Positions 1 through 8,248 are shown, numbered from the stretch's first letter. The stretch is DNA of 64,000 nt from Scandinavium goeteborgense (GCF_003935895.2 NZ_CP054058.1:2337177-2401176); one strand, 5' to 3'. Notes: generated by a model from the sequence alone, not told the origin. Numbers and translations are program-made.

Positions 1-318
1 CTGGCAGGCTGTGGTGTTGGCGACCGCGCACCGCCATTCAGATCGATTTCTGTCGATAATGATTATGTGTGTTTTTCTGTCAATAAGGCCGACGTCCTCA
101 GTCGCTACCGCATATCCTCAACGATAGACGATACGTATAAAGTATTTGCAGTTAAGGAGCATGTAGCGCTTCGCTATCCGGATACCTGTTTAAAACTGAC
201 ACTTCCCCGGGACTACATATTCGCAACGACCTATACCCTGAATGGCGAGAAATATCGCTATAACTTTTTTATCGATAACAATGGACAAGTGCTTAGCACA
301 ATCGCAGGAGAGAAATAA
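1..318 (+). CDS. Putative periplasmic lipoprotein (T6SS-immunity-like), 5' end outside window
   Basis: The reading frame is open from base 1 and its first visible residues are L-A-G-C, a lipobox. The start codon and the hydrophobic part of the signal peptide therefore lie upstream of the window, and the ATG at 67 is only an internal Met. About 101 residues follow the lipid-modified Cys, with two further Cys (in VCFSV and DTCLK) that could form a disulphide. The stop codon overlaps the start of the hcp fragment (TAATG), so the two are translationally linked. The size, the lipobox and the Hcp neighbour fit the small periplasmic lipoproteins annotated as T6SS immunity proteins. That role is inferred from family resemblance and context, not from a recognised active motif. 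Confidence 0.6.
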   Translation: MAGCGVGDRAPPFRSISVDNDYVCFSVNKADVLSRYRISSTIDDTYKVFAVKEHVALRYPDTCLKLTLPRDYIFATTYTLNGEKYRYNFFIDNNGQVLSTIAGEK

Positions 319-820
319 TGTCATTACCAGCATATATGTATATTTATGACGAGAACGGCACCCAAATTAGAGGCATCTGCATGGCGTTGGGCCGTGAGGG
401 TGCTATTGAAATCATGAATAGTAATTACGGTGTCTATCAGAATACTTGCAGCAATACAGGAAAGTTGATGGGTTCACGTCAACACCAGGGCTTTGTGCTG
501 CATAAAGAAATCGATAAGACCTCGCTTATTTCGCGGTAGCCGTCTGCCAAAGCAGACGTTTGCAAAAAGCTGTGATTCACTACTATGACATTAACGAAGC
601 TGGTATCGAGTATGAGATTTACCGCGTCACGCTAAACAGCCTTGTCATTATGTCGGTAAATGCCTCCCATGCTTATATGCCCGGCTCGCATACCTCGGGG
701 ATGCTGGAGAATATTGTCATTTCCTATGCAGGCATTGAATGGTTCTACCTGGAAGGTAATATCAAATACGACGATGACTGGAGTAAGCCGGTAGGCTACA
801 ACCAGCAGCGGAAACAATAA
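318..820 (+). pseudogene. hcp: hcp (type VI secretion tube protein), frameshifted
   Basis: The N-terminal part (318-539, starting MSLPAYMYIYDENGTQIRG) and the C-terminal part (HYYDINEAGIEYEIYRVTLNS, up to 820) are the two halves of one Hcp-family protein, the hexameric ring that forms the T6SS tube and carries effectors. They lie in different frames. After the codons for DKTS around 513-524 the original frame meets TAG at 537-539, while the other frame continues without a break as AYFAVAVCQSRRLQKAVIHYYD. The break is best explained by loss of one base near 522-524. An intact protein would be about 165 residues. The gene overlaps the upstream lipoprotein gene. No other T6SS genes are visible, so this looks like an orphan hcp/immunity island. 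A sequencing error is the main alternative. Confidence 0.8.
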
Positions 821-1062
821 CTGGGGGAAAGGCTGGAATAACGGTGTTTATTTGCAGTCATGGCGTAATAGTTAGCGCCCTGTAACAACTTGTGTGATTA
901 GCAGCCTGACGCATCATCTATGTGAGGAAAGTCCACTGTGTGCTGTGAGCTCAAAGCTGCCTGTCAACATGGTCAAGCACTACCACAGCTCAGAGGTGCA
1001 AAAAATCACCTTAACGTACAATAATTTTCGATATCCAAACTGACCCCCTGTAATCCGTTTAT

Positions 1063-1143
1063 GGCTCACAGGGACGTGAGCCGGGCATATTTACGGTCGT
1101 TAATTAACCGTGCGTGTTAAACAATTTTCGCACGCCTTTTTTT
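1063..1143 (+). terminator. Run of three hairpins ending in a T-tract
   Basis: Three short inverted repeats follow one another: GGCTCAC/GTGAGCC (1063-1082), ACGGT/ACCGT (1093-1111), and GTGCG/CGCAC (about 1110-1133) followed by GCC and seven T. The last is a plausible intrinsic terminator for rightward transcription from the hcp island. The whole stretch 821-1164 carries no open reading frame that I recognise. It may hold decayed remains of an effector gene, but nothing in it supports a specific call. Confidence 0.5.
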
Positions 1144-1164
1144 ATTTACGTCTGCACAAAGCGA

Positions 1165-1440
1165 TTAACGCAGCCAGAAGCCTGTTTTCTGCGACAGCTG
1201 TTGTTTCATATGACTGGCATAAAGGGGATGCATTTTCACTCTTAATTGCTCAAGCTCATCATTTTCAGCCACAACAAATTCCCGCCACTCCTGATGCAAT
1301 GAGAATTGCGCCATTTCTTTTTGCTCACGCTCTTCTGTCGTGCGCCGGACCTGACGTTTTAGTCTTCTTTCGTCGTACGCTATCCAGAGCAATATGAGCA
1401 CGATTAACCCTGCCCAGACAATCACAGCGCCCAAAATCAT
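1165..1440 (-). CDS. Small single-span membrane protein with a charged tail
   Basis: The start at 1440 is chosen because GAGGTGG lies five to six bases upstream. A longer frame to 1482 would begin at a GTG with no ribosome site. The 91-residue product opens with a hydrophobic segment (about residues 2-18, ILGAVIVWAGLIVLILLWI). A strongly charged, probably helical cytoplasmic tail follows (DERRLKRQVRRTTEEREQ...). Charge pattern and length suggest a small inner-membrane protein. I do not recognise the family, and there are no catalytic motifs. The gene stands alone, with 156 bp to its upstream neighbour. Confidence 0.5.
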   Translation of the reverse strand: MILGAVIVWAGLIVLILLWIAYDERRLKRQVRRTTEEREQKEMAQFSLHQEWREFVVAENDELEQLRVKMHPLYASHMKQQLSQKTGFWLR

Positions 1441-1596
1441 TTGCCACCTCAATAATAAAAAAGATCCGCAGCCGCAAGCCACTATTCCGCTGACTTATGC
1501 CGCATTCCGTGATCACTATTTTTATTTTACGGACCGACCCCGATAACAAAACGCACAATGCATCGCGGGGTGATAAAAGGTCTTTTACTGCTAGTG

Positions 1597-1926
1597 TTAA
1601 CTGCAAATATACGGCGTGTTATTTTCGAAAAGCACCGGTCTGTAACCTGCTTTTACCGCAAACAGCGCGTTAGATTCGCCGGAAGCCTGCTTATAGACGC
1701 CGACTTTAAAGTCATCATTGGCATCACGGGTGGACTGCAGCTCTAAATAGGTGTTGTTGACCCTGATGGTCTTCGGGAAAAGCGTGACGTCGACCTGGTA
1801 TGTCGTCCCATCATTGGAAGCACACGAAAGCACAGACCCGCTTGATTCAGCAAAAACGCCTGCGATCCCCGACACAGGAACTCCTGCTGCCAACACGCCT
1901 AACACCAGCATTGCTATACGTTTCAC
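1597..1926 (-). CDS. Small secreted protein of unknown function
   Basis: The product has 109 residues. The N-terminus (MKRIAMLVLGVLAAGVPVSG) is a typical Sec signal peptide, with likely cleavage after the VFA near residue 26. The mature domain of about 80 residues is rich in beta-prone sequence and has two Cys (SVLSCAS and the C-terminal YICS), which could pair as a disulphide and suit a periplasmic location. The start is supported by AAGGAGCGG (plus strand ccgctcctt) just upstream. I cannot name the family. Monocistronic. Confidence 0.6.
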   Translation of the reverse strand: MKRIAMLVLGVLAAGVPVSGIAGVFAESSGSVLSCASNDGTTYQVDVTLFPKTIRVNNTYLELQSTRDANDDFKVGVYKQASGESNALFAVKAGYRPVLFENNTPYICS

Positions 1927-2106
1927 AAACCGCTCCTTAAAAGAAAACCGTGCAACTTACAGGGATTTAAAGGCGGCTTATGCTCTATTAATGCTTATCT
2001 GTGTTTAATAATAAACTGGCGTGCGATGACCTGCTTCTGGCCTTCGCCCTACGCTCACCGAACTGCGCTGGATAACGCGACAAACCACGCCGCGTCAGCT
2101 GCCCTT

Positions 2107-2859
2107 CTACGCAAAAACGTGCCCCAGCACCGTTGCCAGCGCAGACGGATTTTCCCAGGACATGGAGTGTCCTGCGTCAGGCACGATGTGCAGAGGGACC
2201 CCAGCGTTTGCGACCGCAGACGCATCGTCATCCGGTAATGAACGTTCACCGAATATCAACACGCGCTCGCATCCGAGGGCAAGAAAGCGTGTCATCCAGG
2301 AGGGCGACACGCCATCGACCAGGCTTTTTGCTCCGCGCCAAATGGCCCAGGGCGCAACATTCTGCAAACATCCCCTCCATGGCGTTTGGTCGTTGGCCAG
2401 TATCTTGCTATAGCCGCGGGCAACAAATTCAGATTCGGGTACAGCGACCACCAGTCGGCTATAAAAGCCACCGCCAGAGTGAAAATTAGGCTCAGAGACG
2501 GCTAATGTGCGCAGACGTTGCCCTAGCCGCTCCGCCACTTCAATCGCGATACTTCCGCCCATGCTGTGGCCGTAAAGATCGAGCTGGCTCAGACCGAGAT
2601 AATCAATGACCTCCATCACCACCGCGGCTTGCTGCGTAGTGGAGAAATCGAAGTCATGGGGTTTATCGCTGTAGCCACTGCCGGGCAAATCAATCAGGAT
2701 TGCGCGTCGGCCACGCAGTGCGGAATCGGTAACGATGCGAGGATATTCATAGGAAGAGGCGCACCCTAAGCCGTGGATAAACACCACCGGGATGCCGTTG
2801 CCGGGGAAATCGTGCCAGCGCACGGTGGCGCCAGCAAGGACAGAATTGAGACTGTGCAT
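2107..2859 (-). CDS. Alpha/beta-hydrolase fold protein
   Basis: The 250-aa protein has a canonical alpha/beta-hydrolase layout. The oxyanion HG lies near residues 29-30 (VFIHGLG), the nucleophile elbow GHSMGG has Ser99, an acidic residue falls in LPDDDAS near 208, and the catalytic His is His231 in DAGHSMSW. AGGAGTCCCCCT precedes the ATG at 2859. The family covers esterases, lipases, C-C hydrolases and dehalogenases, and nothing here fixes the substrate. No signal peptide is present, so it is cytoplasmic. It lies 72 bp downstream of ortT in the same direction. Confidence 0.75.
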   Translation of the reverse strand: MHSLNSVLAGATVRWHDFPGNGIPVVFIHGLGCASSYEYPRIVTDSALRGRRAILIDLPGSGYSDKPHDFDFSTTQQAAVVMEVIDYLGLSQLDLYGHSMGGSIAIEVAERLGQRLRTLAVSEPNFHSGGGFYSRLVVAVPESEFVARGYSKILANDQTPWRGCLQNVAPWAIWRGAKSLVDGVSPSWMTRFLALGCERVLIFGERSLPDDDASAVANAGVPLHIVPDAGHSMSWENPSALATVLGHVFA

Positions 2860-2931
2860 AGGGGGACTCCTTTTCTGATTGACTGTGTTTTTATACAGTA
2901 CAAAAAAGAAGTTGGCGAGCCCCGGTCCTGA

Positions 2932-3105
2932 TCAGAACATCGATAACAACAGTGCGACCGGAAAACTAAACGGCCAGGTGGCACCAATCAGCACGGTGGC
3001 GATCAGGCGGATACGCTTGCTCTCTTTGGTGAGAAACCACGTGATGAAGGCGCTGATGGAAGCCATCACAGCGTAGAAAATCAGCATATGCTGGTAAAGC
3101 GTCAT
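2932..3105 (-). CDS. ortT: Orphan membrane toxin OrtT (GhoT/OrtT family)
   Basis: The frame is open to 3171, but the product starting at MTLYQHM (3105) is exactly 57 aa. That is the length of E. coli OrtT (YdcX) and GhoT, which it resembles throughout. Two hydrophobic segments (about residues 6-22 and 35-55) flank a short charged turn (KESKRIR), and the C-terminus ends ATWPFSFPVALLLSMF. OrtT is an inner-membrane protein that depolarises the membrane under stringent stress and, unlike GhoT, has no antitoxin gene. None is seen next to it here either. The position next to the patD region matches E. coli synteny. Confidence 0.85.
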   Translation of the reverse strand: MTLYQHMLIFYAVMASISAFITWFLTKESKRIRLIATVLIGATWPFSFPVALLLSMF

Positions 3106-3288
3106 GGAAAAAACCCGATCCTTGTCAAAAAAATTCGCGCGCAATATGCCACTTTTTTTGACACGTATCAAATTTTTGAATTTTGCCTCCTCAGACAGGG
3201 CGGGTTATGTAAAAACTGACTTTGTCTGATGGCGAACCCTCTGGCTGGCGACTATATCAATAGAGGCCGATAAAAAGAGGAAGGCGTT

Positions 3289-3381
3289 ATGGAAGTATCG
3301 AGCAAAACCGTGTTCCTGATTAATCTCTTTGTAGCCATTGCCCTTATTAGCCTGTTGTCGATTCGCTTTGGCTGGATTTGA
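3289..3381 (+). CDS. yncL: Small stress-associated membrane protein YncL
   Basis: This is a 30-residue ORF with ATG at 3289 behind the strong ribosome site AGAGGAAGG. The peptide begins MEVSSKTVFLINLF and ends SIRFGWI. Length, a central membrane span of about 19 residues and the RFGW end match E. coli YncL, a small inner-membrane protein whose function is unknown and which accumulates under stress. It lies between patD-side genes and an intrinsic terminator, as expected from synteny. Confidence 0.85.
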   Translation: MEVSSKTVFLINLFVAIALISLLSIRFGWI

Positions 3382-3397
3382 GACAAAAGCACACGAC

Positions 3398-3432
3398 AAA
3401 AAAGCAGCCATTAGGCTGCTTTTTGTTTTTTT
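3398..3432. terminator. Bidirectional terminator between yncL and a lipoprotein gene
   Basis: AGCAGCC (3403-3409) and GGCTGCT (3414-3420) form a perfect 7-bp stem with loop ATTA. It is flanked by an A-run on the left and TTTTTGTTTTTTT on the right, so it can stop transcription from both sides (yncL rightward, the lipoprotein gene leftward). Confidence 0.85.
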
Positions 3433-3434
3433 AA

Positions 3435-3683
3435 TCAATTGGCTGGAGTCGATACCTTCGCTGCATTGACGTTGAACGCCGCCTGCAAAGCCGCCGCGTT
3501 ATCGTAGTTGCTCGGATCGTATTGCGGTAACGGATTTACCTTCTCGTAATCCCACTCCGCCGCGGTGCAGGCCGCTTCAGAACCGCCCTTCTTTTCACAC
3601 GCCGCGATGCGGTGCGCCGGTGAATTTGTACAACCACTCAAAAAAGCCAGCGCAACAAAGGCGCAAATAAACAATTTCTTCAT
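3435..3683 (-). CDS. Small lipoprotein
   Basis: 82 aa. The N-terminus MKKLFICAFVALAFLSGC is a lipoprotein signal peptide with lipobox L-S-G-C (Cys18). The mature part of about 65 residues carries two further Cys (AACEKKG and AACTAAEW), an arrangement that suggests one disulphide, and an Ala/Asn-rich tail. Residue +2 after Cys is Thr, so sorting to the outer membrane is expected. Family not recognised. Terminated by the bidirectional hairpin just downstream. Confidence 0.65.
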   Translation of the reverse strand: MKKLFICAFVALAFLSGCTNSPAHRIAACEKKGGSEAACTAAEWDYEKVNPLPQYDPSNYDNAAALQAAFNVNAAKVSTPAN

Positions 3684-3746
3684 GACAACGTAAGATTTAT
3701 AACCAGTGAGAAAGCTAACGATCCTCGCATACCTGTCTGAAAGCTG

Positions 3747-4295
3747 TCAAAACCCGATTAGTCTGGAAGTGTGCGGGCGAAGCATCTCCTGGCGGTTGCG
3801 CTGCCACTCATCCGCTTTCAGCACATAGAACAGACTCGGATCCGCATCGGCCACATCATTCACCTGCCCACGCAGCGCCAGTCCGGCTTTCAACAACACC
3901 CGCTGAGAGGCCAGATGGTTGGCACGCACCACCGCGGTGACTTTATCCAGCGCGCGTTCGTCAAACGCATAGTCGAGGAGCCGCACACAAAACTCCGTCG
4001 CCAGCCCTTTTCCCCAGGCTTCGGTGGCAAAACGGTAGCCCAGGTTGTAGGTCAGCGCGTTGCCCAGCGGACGCACGCTGATCCCGCCGAAGCCGATCAG
4101 TTTCTGCGGCTGTTGACCGTCGTAAATCGCCATTTCACCGATGTCATGTTTCTGCCAACCGTCGAGCCACTGCGCGAGCCGCGTTCGGGCAAACGTCAGG
4201 TCGGGATAAGGGCCAGCAGGATTGAAGGTGTTGGTGGCGGGATCGCCATAGATGCGAAAGAGGCAGTCGGCGTCATCAGGTCGCACTGGGCGCAT
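3747..4295 (-). CDS. GNAT acetyltransferase, RimJ/RimL type
   Basis: 182 aa from the ATG at 4295. It has the GNAT core with the acetyl-CoA-binding turn GKGLATEF (about residues 95-102) and the late NHLASQRVLLKAGL motif typical of RimJ/RimL-type N-acetyltransferases, which modify N-termini or small molecules. The frame stays open upstream of the ATG and would add residues ending FLFSERLI, which resembles the usual N-terminus of this family (RLxLRP...). The true start may therefore be a non-ATG codon upstream. I saw no ATG, GTG or TTG there. Substrate unknown. Confidence 0.7.
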   Translation of the reverse strand: MRPVRPDDADCLFRIYGDPATNTFNPAGPYPDLTFARTRLAQWLDGWQKHDIGEMAIYDGQQPQKLIGFGGISVRPLGNALTYNLGYRFATEAWGKGLATEFCVRLLDYAFDERALDKVTAVVRANHLASQRVLLKAGLALRGQVNDVADADPSLFYVLKADEWQRNRQEMLRPHTSRLIGF

Positions 4296-4451
4296 GATCA
4301 GCCGCTCAGAAAAAAGAAATTGCGTATCGATTGTCTTACCGCTCCATGACAGGGACGCCAGCCGCGAAGAACCGCGAAAGCTGACAGTAGGTATCCTGAA
4401 TTATGGACAGTAATCGCCTTTTTGCCTGGCGTTTATCGGTGAGAGGGGCAA

Positions 4452-4480
4452 AAGAAAAGCCGCCCGCAGGCGACTTAGCA
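4452..4480 (-). terminator. Intrinsic terminator downstream of the 74-aa gene
   Basis: On the minus strand GTCGCC and GGGCGGC pair around a short TGC loop and are followed by TTTTCTTTT. It lies 15-40 bases after the stop codon of the gene at 4495-4719. Confidence 0.7.
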
Positions 4481-4494
4481 CAATTTAAGCAGGC

Positions 4495-4719
4495 TTACTC
4501 AGCCCCTTCCAGCGCATCCTGGATGGCATCCGCTAAGGAAGCCACTTCCTGCGCCACGTTGCGCAGGTCCATCTGGCTACGAATGCCAGAATTTGCGGTG
4601 GAAGCAGAAACCGACGCTTTCGAAATTTCTAACGCTGCCTGAACGGCCAGCAGGCGCTTTCTGTTTTCTGACGCATCCGGGCCGGTGGTGCCATCGAGAT
4701 CAAAATAGCCTTCTAACAT
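4495..4719 (-). CDS. Small cytoplasmic protein of unknown function
   Basis: 74 aa. AAGGAGAGAGCG directly before the ATG at 4719 supports the start. The sequence is acidic and Ala/Ser-rich with long predicted helices (KRLLAVQAALEISKASVSA and LRNVAQEVASLADAIQDALE), no Cys and no signal peptide, which suggests a small helical or oligomerising protein. The family is not recognised. It lies about 100 bp downstream of the tRNA-like gene on the same strand and has its own terminator. Confidence 0.6.
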   Translation of the reverse strand: MLEGYFDLDGTTGPDASENRKRLLAVQAALEISKASVSASTANSGIRSQMDLRNVAQEVASLADAIQDALEGAE

Positions 4720-4815
4720 CGCTCTCTCCTTAAGGGTGTATGAATTGTGTTTTTGAAGTGATTATCAGGAGCAGGATACTGAAAACCCCGGCAGAAGCCA
4801 GAGTAAAAGGAAATT

Positions 4816-4893
4816 GGACCGCCACCGAGGCCTCGAACCTCGTACACTACAACATATACTGTCATTTGCTCTTCCAGCTGAGCTAGTGGCGGT
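4816..4893 (-). tRNA. tRNA-like gene with encoded CCA and aberrant anticodon arm
   Basis: On the minus strand the sequence folds as a 78-nt tRNA. The acceptor CCGCCAC pairs perfectly with GTGGCGG, the D-arm is GCTC-AGCTGGAA-GAGC, the T-arm CGAGG-TTCGAGG-CCTCG is perfect, then come discriminator T and an encoded CCA (4818-4816). The anticodon arm is unusual. The best stem is ATGAC/GTTGT with two G-T pairs and a loop AGTATAT, giving G rather than the universal T at position 33. An extra base lies between the D and anticodon stems. Read literally the anticodon would be TAT. It may be a decaying tRNA, a tRNA-like RNA, or a site of past integration. Confidence 0.6.
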
Positions 4894-5055
4894 TTGGGCC
4901 GCAAATATTACGCCCAAATCGTTAGCATTGCAATTATTAGGGCTGATAATACAGACGATTCGGATCATTCAGCGCCGTGATGGGCCGTGAAATATTCTCA
5001 ATATCGAAGGCCAGACGCGGCGTGTAAGATGATGAAAAATCAACGGGAGAACGCA

Positions 5056-5898
5056 ATGTCCGGCTCTGAATTAGCTTCACGTCATATCGGTGATTTTCAG
5101 GTAACCGCCCTGAGCGACGGCAATATGGCCGCCAGCCTGGAACTGTTGTCCGGCGTCGACAGCGCCGTGGCGGGCGACATTCAGCGCGAGGCCGGGATAA
5201 CCGACGCCGGGAATATCCACATTCACGGCTACCTTATTCGCGGACACGGCCATACCGTGCTGGTGGATTCCGGCACCGGCGGGCTTAATAACGCCGGAGG
5301 AATGCTGCAAAACTCGCTCGCCGCGGTTGGCGTCAGTCCTGAAGATATCGACACCGTGCTGTTGACGCACGGCCATCCCGACCACATCGGCGGCCTGCTG
5401 GACGCGCAGGGTCTTCCGGTCTTCACCCAGGCCGAGGTTTATCTTCATCCGCTGGAAATCGAACACTGGCTCGATGACAGTAAATATCAGCAGGCCAGCG
5501 AACGTGCCCAGCGCAACTTTGCCCTGTTCCGCCGCACGCTGGATGCCTACGCGCAGCGGATAAACGTTCTCGGCGACGACACCGTCGTGCGCGGCATTAC
5601 CCCCGTCTGGCTGCCTGGCCATACGCCGGGTCACACCGGGTTCCGCATTGATTCGCGCGAGCAAAGCCTACTGATTTGGGGAGATATCGTGCATTTCCCG
5701 CATATTCAGACCGCGATCCCCGCCGTTTCCATTGCGTTCGATACCGACCCCGTGCAGGCAGAAGCCACCCGCAAAAAGCTGTTCGAGCAGGTCGCAAATG
5801 AAAATCTACTGATTGCCGGAATGCATCTGGGCAAACCCGGCTTTGCGCATCTGGTTGAGGCGAAGGATGGGTATCGGATTGTGTATCTGGAAGAGTAA
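5056..5898 (+). CDS. MBL-fold metallohydrolase
   Basis: The frame opens at 4987, but GGGAG seven bases before the ATG at 5056 points to that start (280 aa). The metallo-beta-lactamase signature HxHxDH is THGHPDH (His105, His107, Asp109, His110). A later GHTPGHTGF motif (plus strand 5620-5642) and the C-terminal GMHLGKPGF His fit the remaining zinc ligands. The fold covers lactonases, glyoxalase II, arylsulfatases and others, and the sequence does not settle the substrate. No clear signal peptide. Followed by a REP pair and convergent with patD. Confidence 0.75.
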   Translation: MSGSELASRHIGDFQVTALSDGNMAASLELLSGVDSAVAGDIQREAGITDAGNIHIHGYLIRGHGHTVLVDSGTGGLNNAGGMLQNSLAAVGVSPEDIDTVLLTHGHPDHIGGLLDAQGLPVFTQAEVYLHPLEIEHWLDDSKYQQASERAQRNFALFRRTLDAYAQRINVLGDDTVVRGITPVWLPGHTPGHTGFRIDSREQSLLIWGDIVHFPHIQTAIPAVSIAFDTDPVQAEATRKKLFEQVANENLLIAGMHLGKPGFAHLVEAKDGYRIVYLEE

Positions 5899-5912
5899 CG
5901 ATGAATGCGAGT

Positions 5913-5990
5913 TTGCCCGGCGGCGCTAACGCTTGCCGGGCCTACGGACCGTGAAGTTGTAGGCCCGATAAGCGCCAGCGCCATCGGGCA
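5913..5990. repeat. REP/BIME pair
   Basis: TTGCCCGGCGGCGCTAACGC...CCGGGCCTAC is followed by an inverted copy (GTAGGCCCGATAAGCGCC...ATCGGGCA). This is the usual enterobacterial REP doublet between convergent genes. Confidence 0.85.
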
Positions 5991-5995
5991 CGGAT

Positions 5996-7420
5996 TTAGT
6001 GCTTAATCATCACATGCCGTACCACGGTGTAATCTTCCAGCCCGTAGACCGACATGTCTTTGCCGTAGCCAGACAACTTCTGCCCGCCGTGTGGCATTTC
6101 ACTGACCAGCATAAAGTGGGTGTTGACCCAGGTGCAGCCATATTGCAGGCGTGCACTCATGCGGTGTGCGCGGCCCACGTCTTTGGTCCACACCGATGAC
6201 GCCAGGCCATATTGCGAATCGTTGGCCCAACCCAACACCTGTTCTTCGTCGTCAAACTGCGTGACGCTGACCACCGGGCCGAACACTTCACGCTGCACAA
6301 TATCGTCTTCCTGCTTCGCGCCTGCCAGCACAGTCGGCTGGAAATGATAGCCTTTGCCTGGGGCTTTTTCGCCGCCGGTGACGACCTTGATGTGACTCAG
6401 GCCGCGGGCTTTTTCCACCGCCAGGCTAACACGATCCAAATGCGCTTTGGAGCTTAACGGTCCGAGTTCCGTGGACTCATCGTTCGGACAGCCCATTTTC
6501 AGCGTGGAAACCGCCGCGCCGAGTTTTTCCACCAGTGCGGCATATACGCCCTTCTGCACATACAAACGGCAGGCGGCGGTGCAGTCCTGTCCCGCATTGT
6601 AGAAACCAAAGGTGCGCACGCCTTCCACTACAGAGTCCAGATCCGCATCGTCAAACACGATAACCGGCGCTTTGCCGCCCAGCTCCATGTGGGTGCGTTT
6701 GATTGACGGCGCGGTGTGAGAAATGATGTGTTCGCCAGTGGCAATCGACCCGGTAAGCGACACCATGCGCACTTTTTCGTGGCCGGTCAGCGGGTCGCCC
6801 ACGGTTTTTCCGCGGCCGAACAGCACGTTAATCACACCTGCCGGGAAGATGTCTTTCGCCAGTTCCGCCAGTTTCAGCGCCGTCAGCGGTGTGATTTCGG
6901 ACGGTTTAATCACCACGCAGTTGCCCGCCGCCAGCGCCGGGGCGAGTTTCCACGCCGCCATCATCAGCGGATAGTTCCACGGCGCAATCGAGGCCACCAC
7001 GCCCACCGGGTCACGGCGGATCATCGAGGTGTGCCCTTCCAGATATTCGCCCGCCGCCAGCCCGTTCAGGCAACGCGCCGCGCCCGCAAAGAAGCGGAAC
7101 ACGTCGACCACCGCAGGCAGTTCGTCGTTGATGACGCAGTGCAGCGGTTTGCCGCAGTTCAGGGATTCGAGTTTCGCCAGATCTTCGGCGTTTTGTTCAA
7201 TCACATCCGCCAGTTTCAGCAGGCATTCTGCGCGTGCTTTCGGCGTGGTCTGGCCCCATTGGGAAAACGCCCGATCGGCGGCCTGCACCGCGTCATCGAC
7301 CTGTGCCGCCGTCGCTTCGGCAATTTCCAGAATGATTTCGCCCGTCGCCGGGTTATACACCGGCTGCATTTCCCCTGCGCCTGCGACCAGTTCACCGTTA
7401 ATCAATAAGTTGTGTTGCAT
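5996..7420 (-). CDS. patD: Gamma-aminobutyraldehyde dehydrogenase PatD
   Basis: An NAD-dependent aldehyde dehydrogenase that oxidises 4-aminobutanal to GABA in putrescine degradation. The start [12 protein letters not shown] (7420) gives 474 aa, the length of E. coli PatD (YdcW). Catalytic Cys280 lies in GQDC, the general base Glu246 in MELGGK, and the cofactor region in APWNYP and KPSEIT. It is the last gene of the ydcSTUV operon, 21 bp after ydcV. The transporter is therefore thought to supply putrescine or a related amine to the pathway. Confidence 0.95.
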   Translation of the reverse strand: MQHNLLINGELVAGAGEMQPVYNPATGEIILEIAEATAAQVDDAVQAADRAFSQWGQTTPKARAECLLKLADVIEQNAEDLAKLESLNCGKPLHCVINDELPAVVDVFRFFAGAARCLNGLAAGEYLEGHTSMIRRDPVGVVASIAPWNYPLMMAAWKLAPALAAGNCVVIKPSEITPLTALKLAELAKDIFPAGVINVLFGRGKTVGDPLTGHEKVRMVSLTGSIATGEHIISHTAPSIKRTHMELGGKAPVIVFDDADLDSVVEGVRTFGFYNAGQDCTAACRLYVQKGVYAALVEKLGAAVSTLKMGCPNDESTELGPLSSKAHLDRVSLAVEKARGLSHIKVVTGGEKAPGKGYHFQPTVLAGAKQEDDIVQREVFGPVVSVTQFDDEEQVLGWANDSQYGLASSVWTKDVGRAHRMSARLQYGCTWVNTHFMLVSEMPHGGQKLSGYGKDMSVYGLEDYTVVRHVMIKH

Positions 7421-7441
7421 ATCCCGCTCCGTACTTTTCAA

Positions 7442-8248
7442 TTATTTACCGCTACCGGCGACCGTTTCGCCATCGCGGGTCAGCCACCAGGCACCCAAAA
7501 TCGGAAGCATCGTCACCAGCATCACCAGCAGCGCGACCACGTTAGTCACCGGCACATCGCGCGGTCGGCCTAACTGGTTCAGCAGCCACAGCGGCAGTGT
7601 GCGCTCGTGGCCCGCGGTAAATGTGGTGACGATGATTTCATCAAACGACAACGCAAACGCCAGCATTCCGCCCGCCAGCAGCGCCGAACCGAGATTCGGC
7701 AGCACCACATAGCGGAAGGTTTGCCAGGTGCTTGCGCCTAAATCCATCGACGCTTCCACAAGGCTCCATGAGGTGCGGCGGAAACGAGCGATCACGTTGT
7801 TAAACACCACCACCACGCAAAACGTGGCGTGCCCGATAACTATCGTTAAAAAACCCGGTTCAAGGTTGACGGCCTTGAACGCCGTGAGCAGCGCCAGCCC
7901 GGTGATAATTCCCGGCAGCGCAATCGGCAATAACAGCAACAGCGAGATGGCGTTTTTGCCAAAAAACTCGCTGCGCCATAACGCTGCTGCAGCAAGCGTG
8001 CCAAGCACCAGCGCGATGGTTGTTGAGAGTGTCGCGATTTGAAGTGACAACGTCACAGACTCCAGAATATCCCCGCGCCCTGCTGCCACGCTGAACCAGT
8101 GCAGCGTCAGGCCTTTCGGCGGAAAGCTGAACGCGGCATCTTCGGTATTGAAAGCATAGATGGCGATGATGGCGAGTGGGAAATGCAGGAAGATAACTCC
8201 GCCCCAGGCCGCCAGTTTCAGGAACCACGGTGCTCTTTCAGAGTGCAT
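7442..8248 (-). CDS. ydcV: ABC transporter permease YdcV
   Basis: 268 aa, an inner-membrane permease of the spermidine/putrescine-type ABC family (PotC-like) with about six hydrophobic segments. The EAA loop is [20 protein letters not shown], which docks onto the ATPase YdcT. It overlaps the 3' end of ydcU by 11 bp, indicating translational coupling. Orthologous to E. coli YdcV over its whole length. Confidence 0.92.
   Translation of the reverse strand: MHSERAPWFLKLAAWGGVIFLHFPLAIIAIYAFNTEDAAFSFPPKGLTLHWFSVAAGRGDILESVTLSLQIATLSTTIALVLGTLAAAALWRSEFFGKNAISLLLLLPIALPGIITGLALLTAFKAVNLEPGFLTIVIGHATFCVVVVFNNVIARFRRTSWSLVEASMDLGASTWQTFRYVVLPNLGSALLAGGMLAFALSFDEIIVTTFTAGHERTLPLWLLNQLGRPRDVPVTNVVALLVMLVTMLPILGAWWLTRDGETVAGSGK

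Noticed and set aside
920-935. GAGGAAAGTCC, a motif known from RNase P RNA
   Set aside because: The surrounding sequence does not continue as RNase P RNA; the match is a short coincidence.
1110-1397. 95-aa plus-strand frame opposite the small membrane protein
   Set aside because: It begins inside the terminator and has no ribosome site; the minus-strand frame has a good one.
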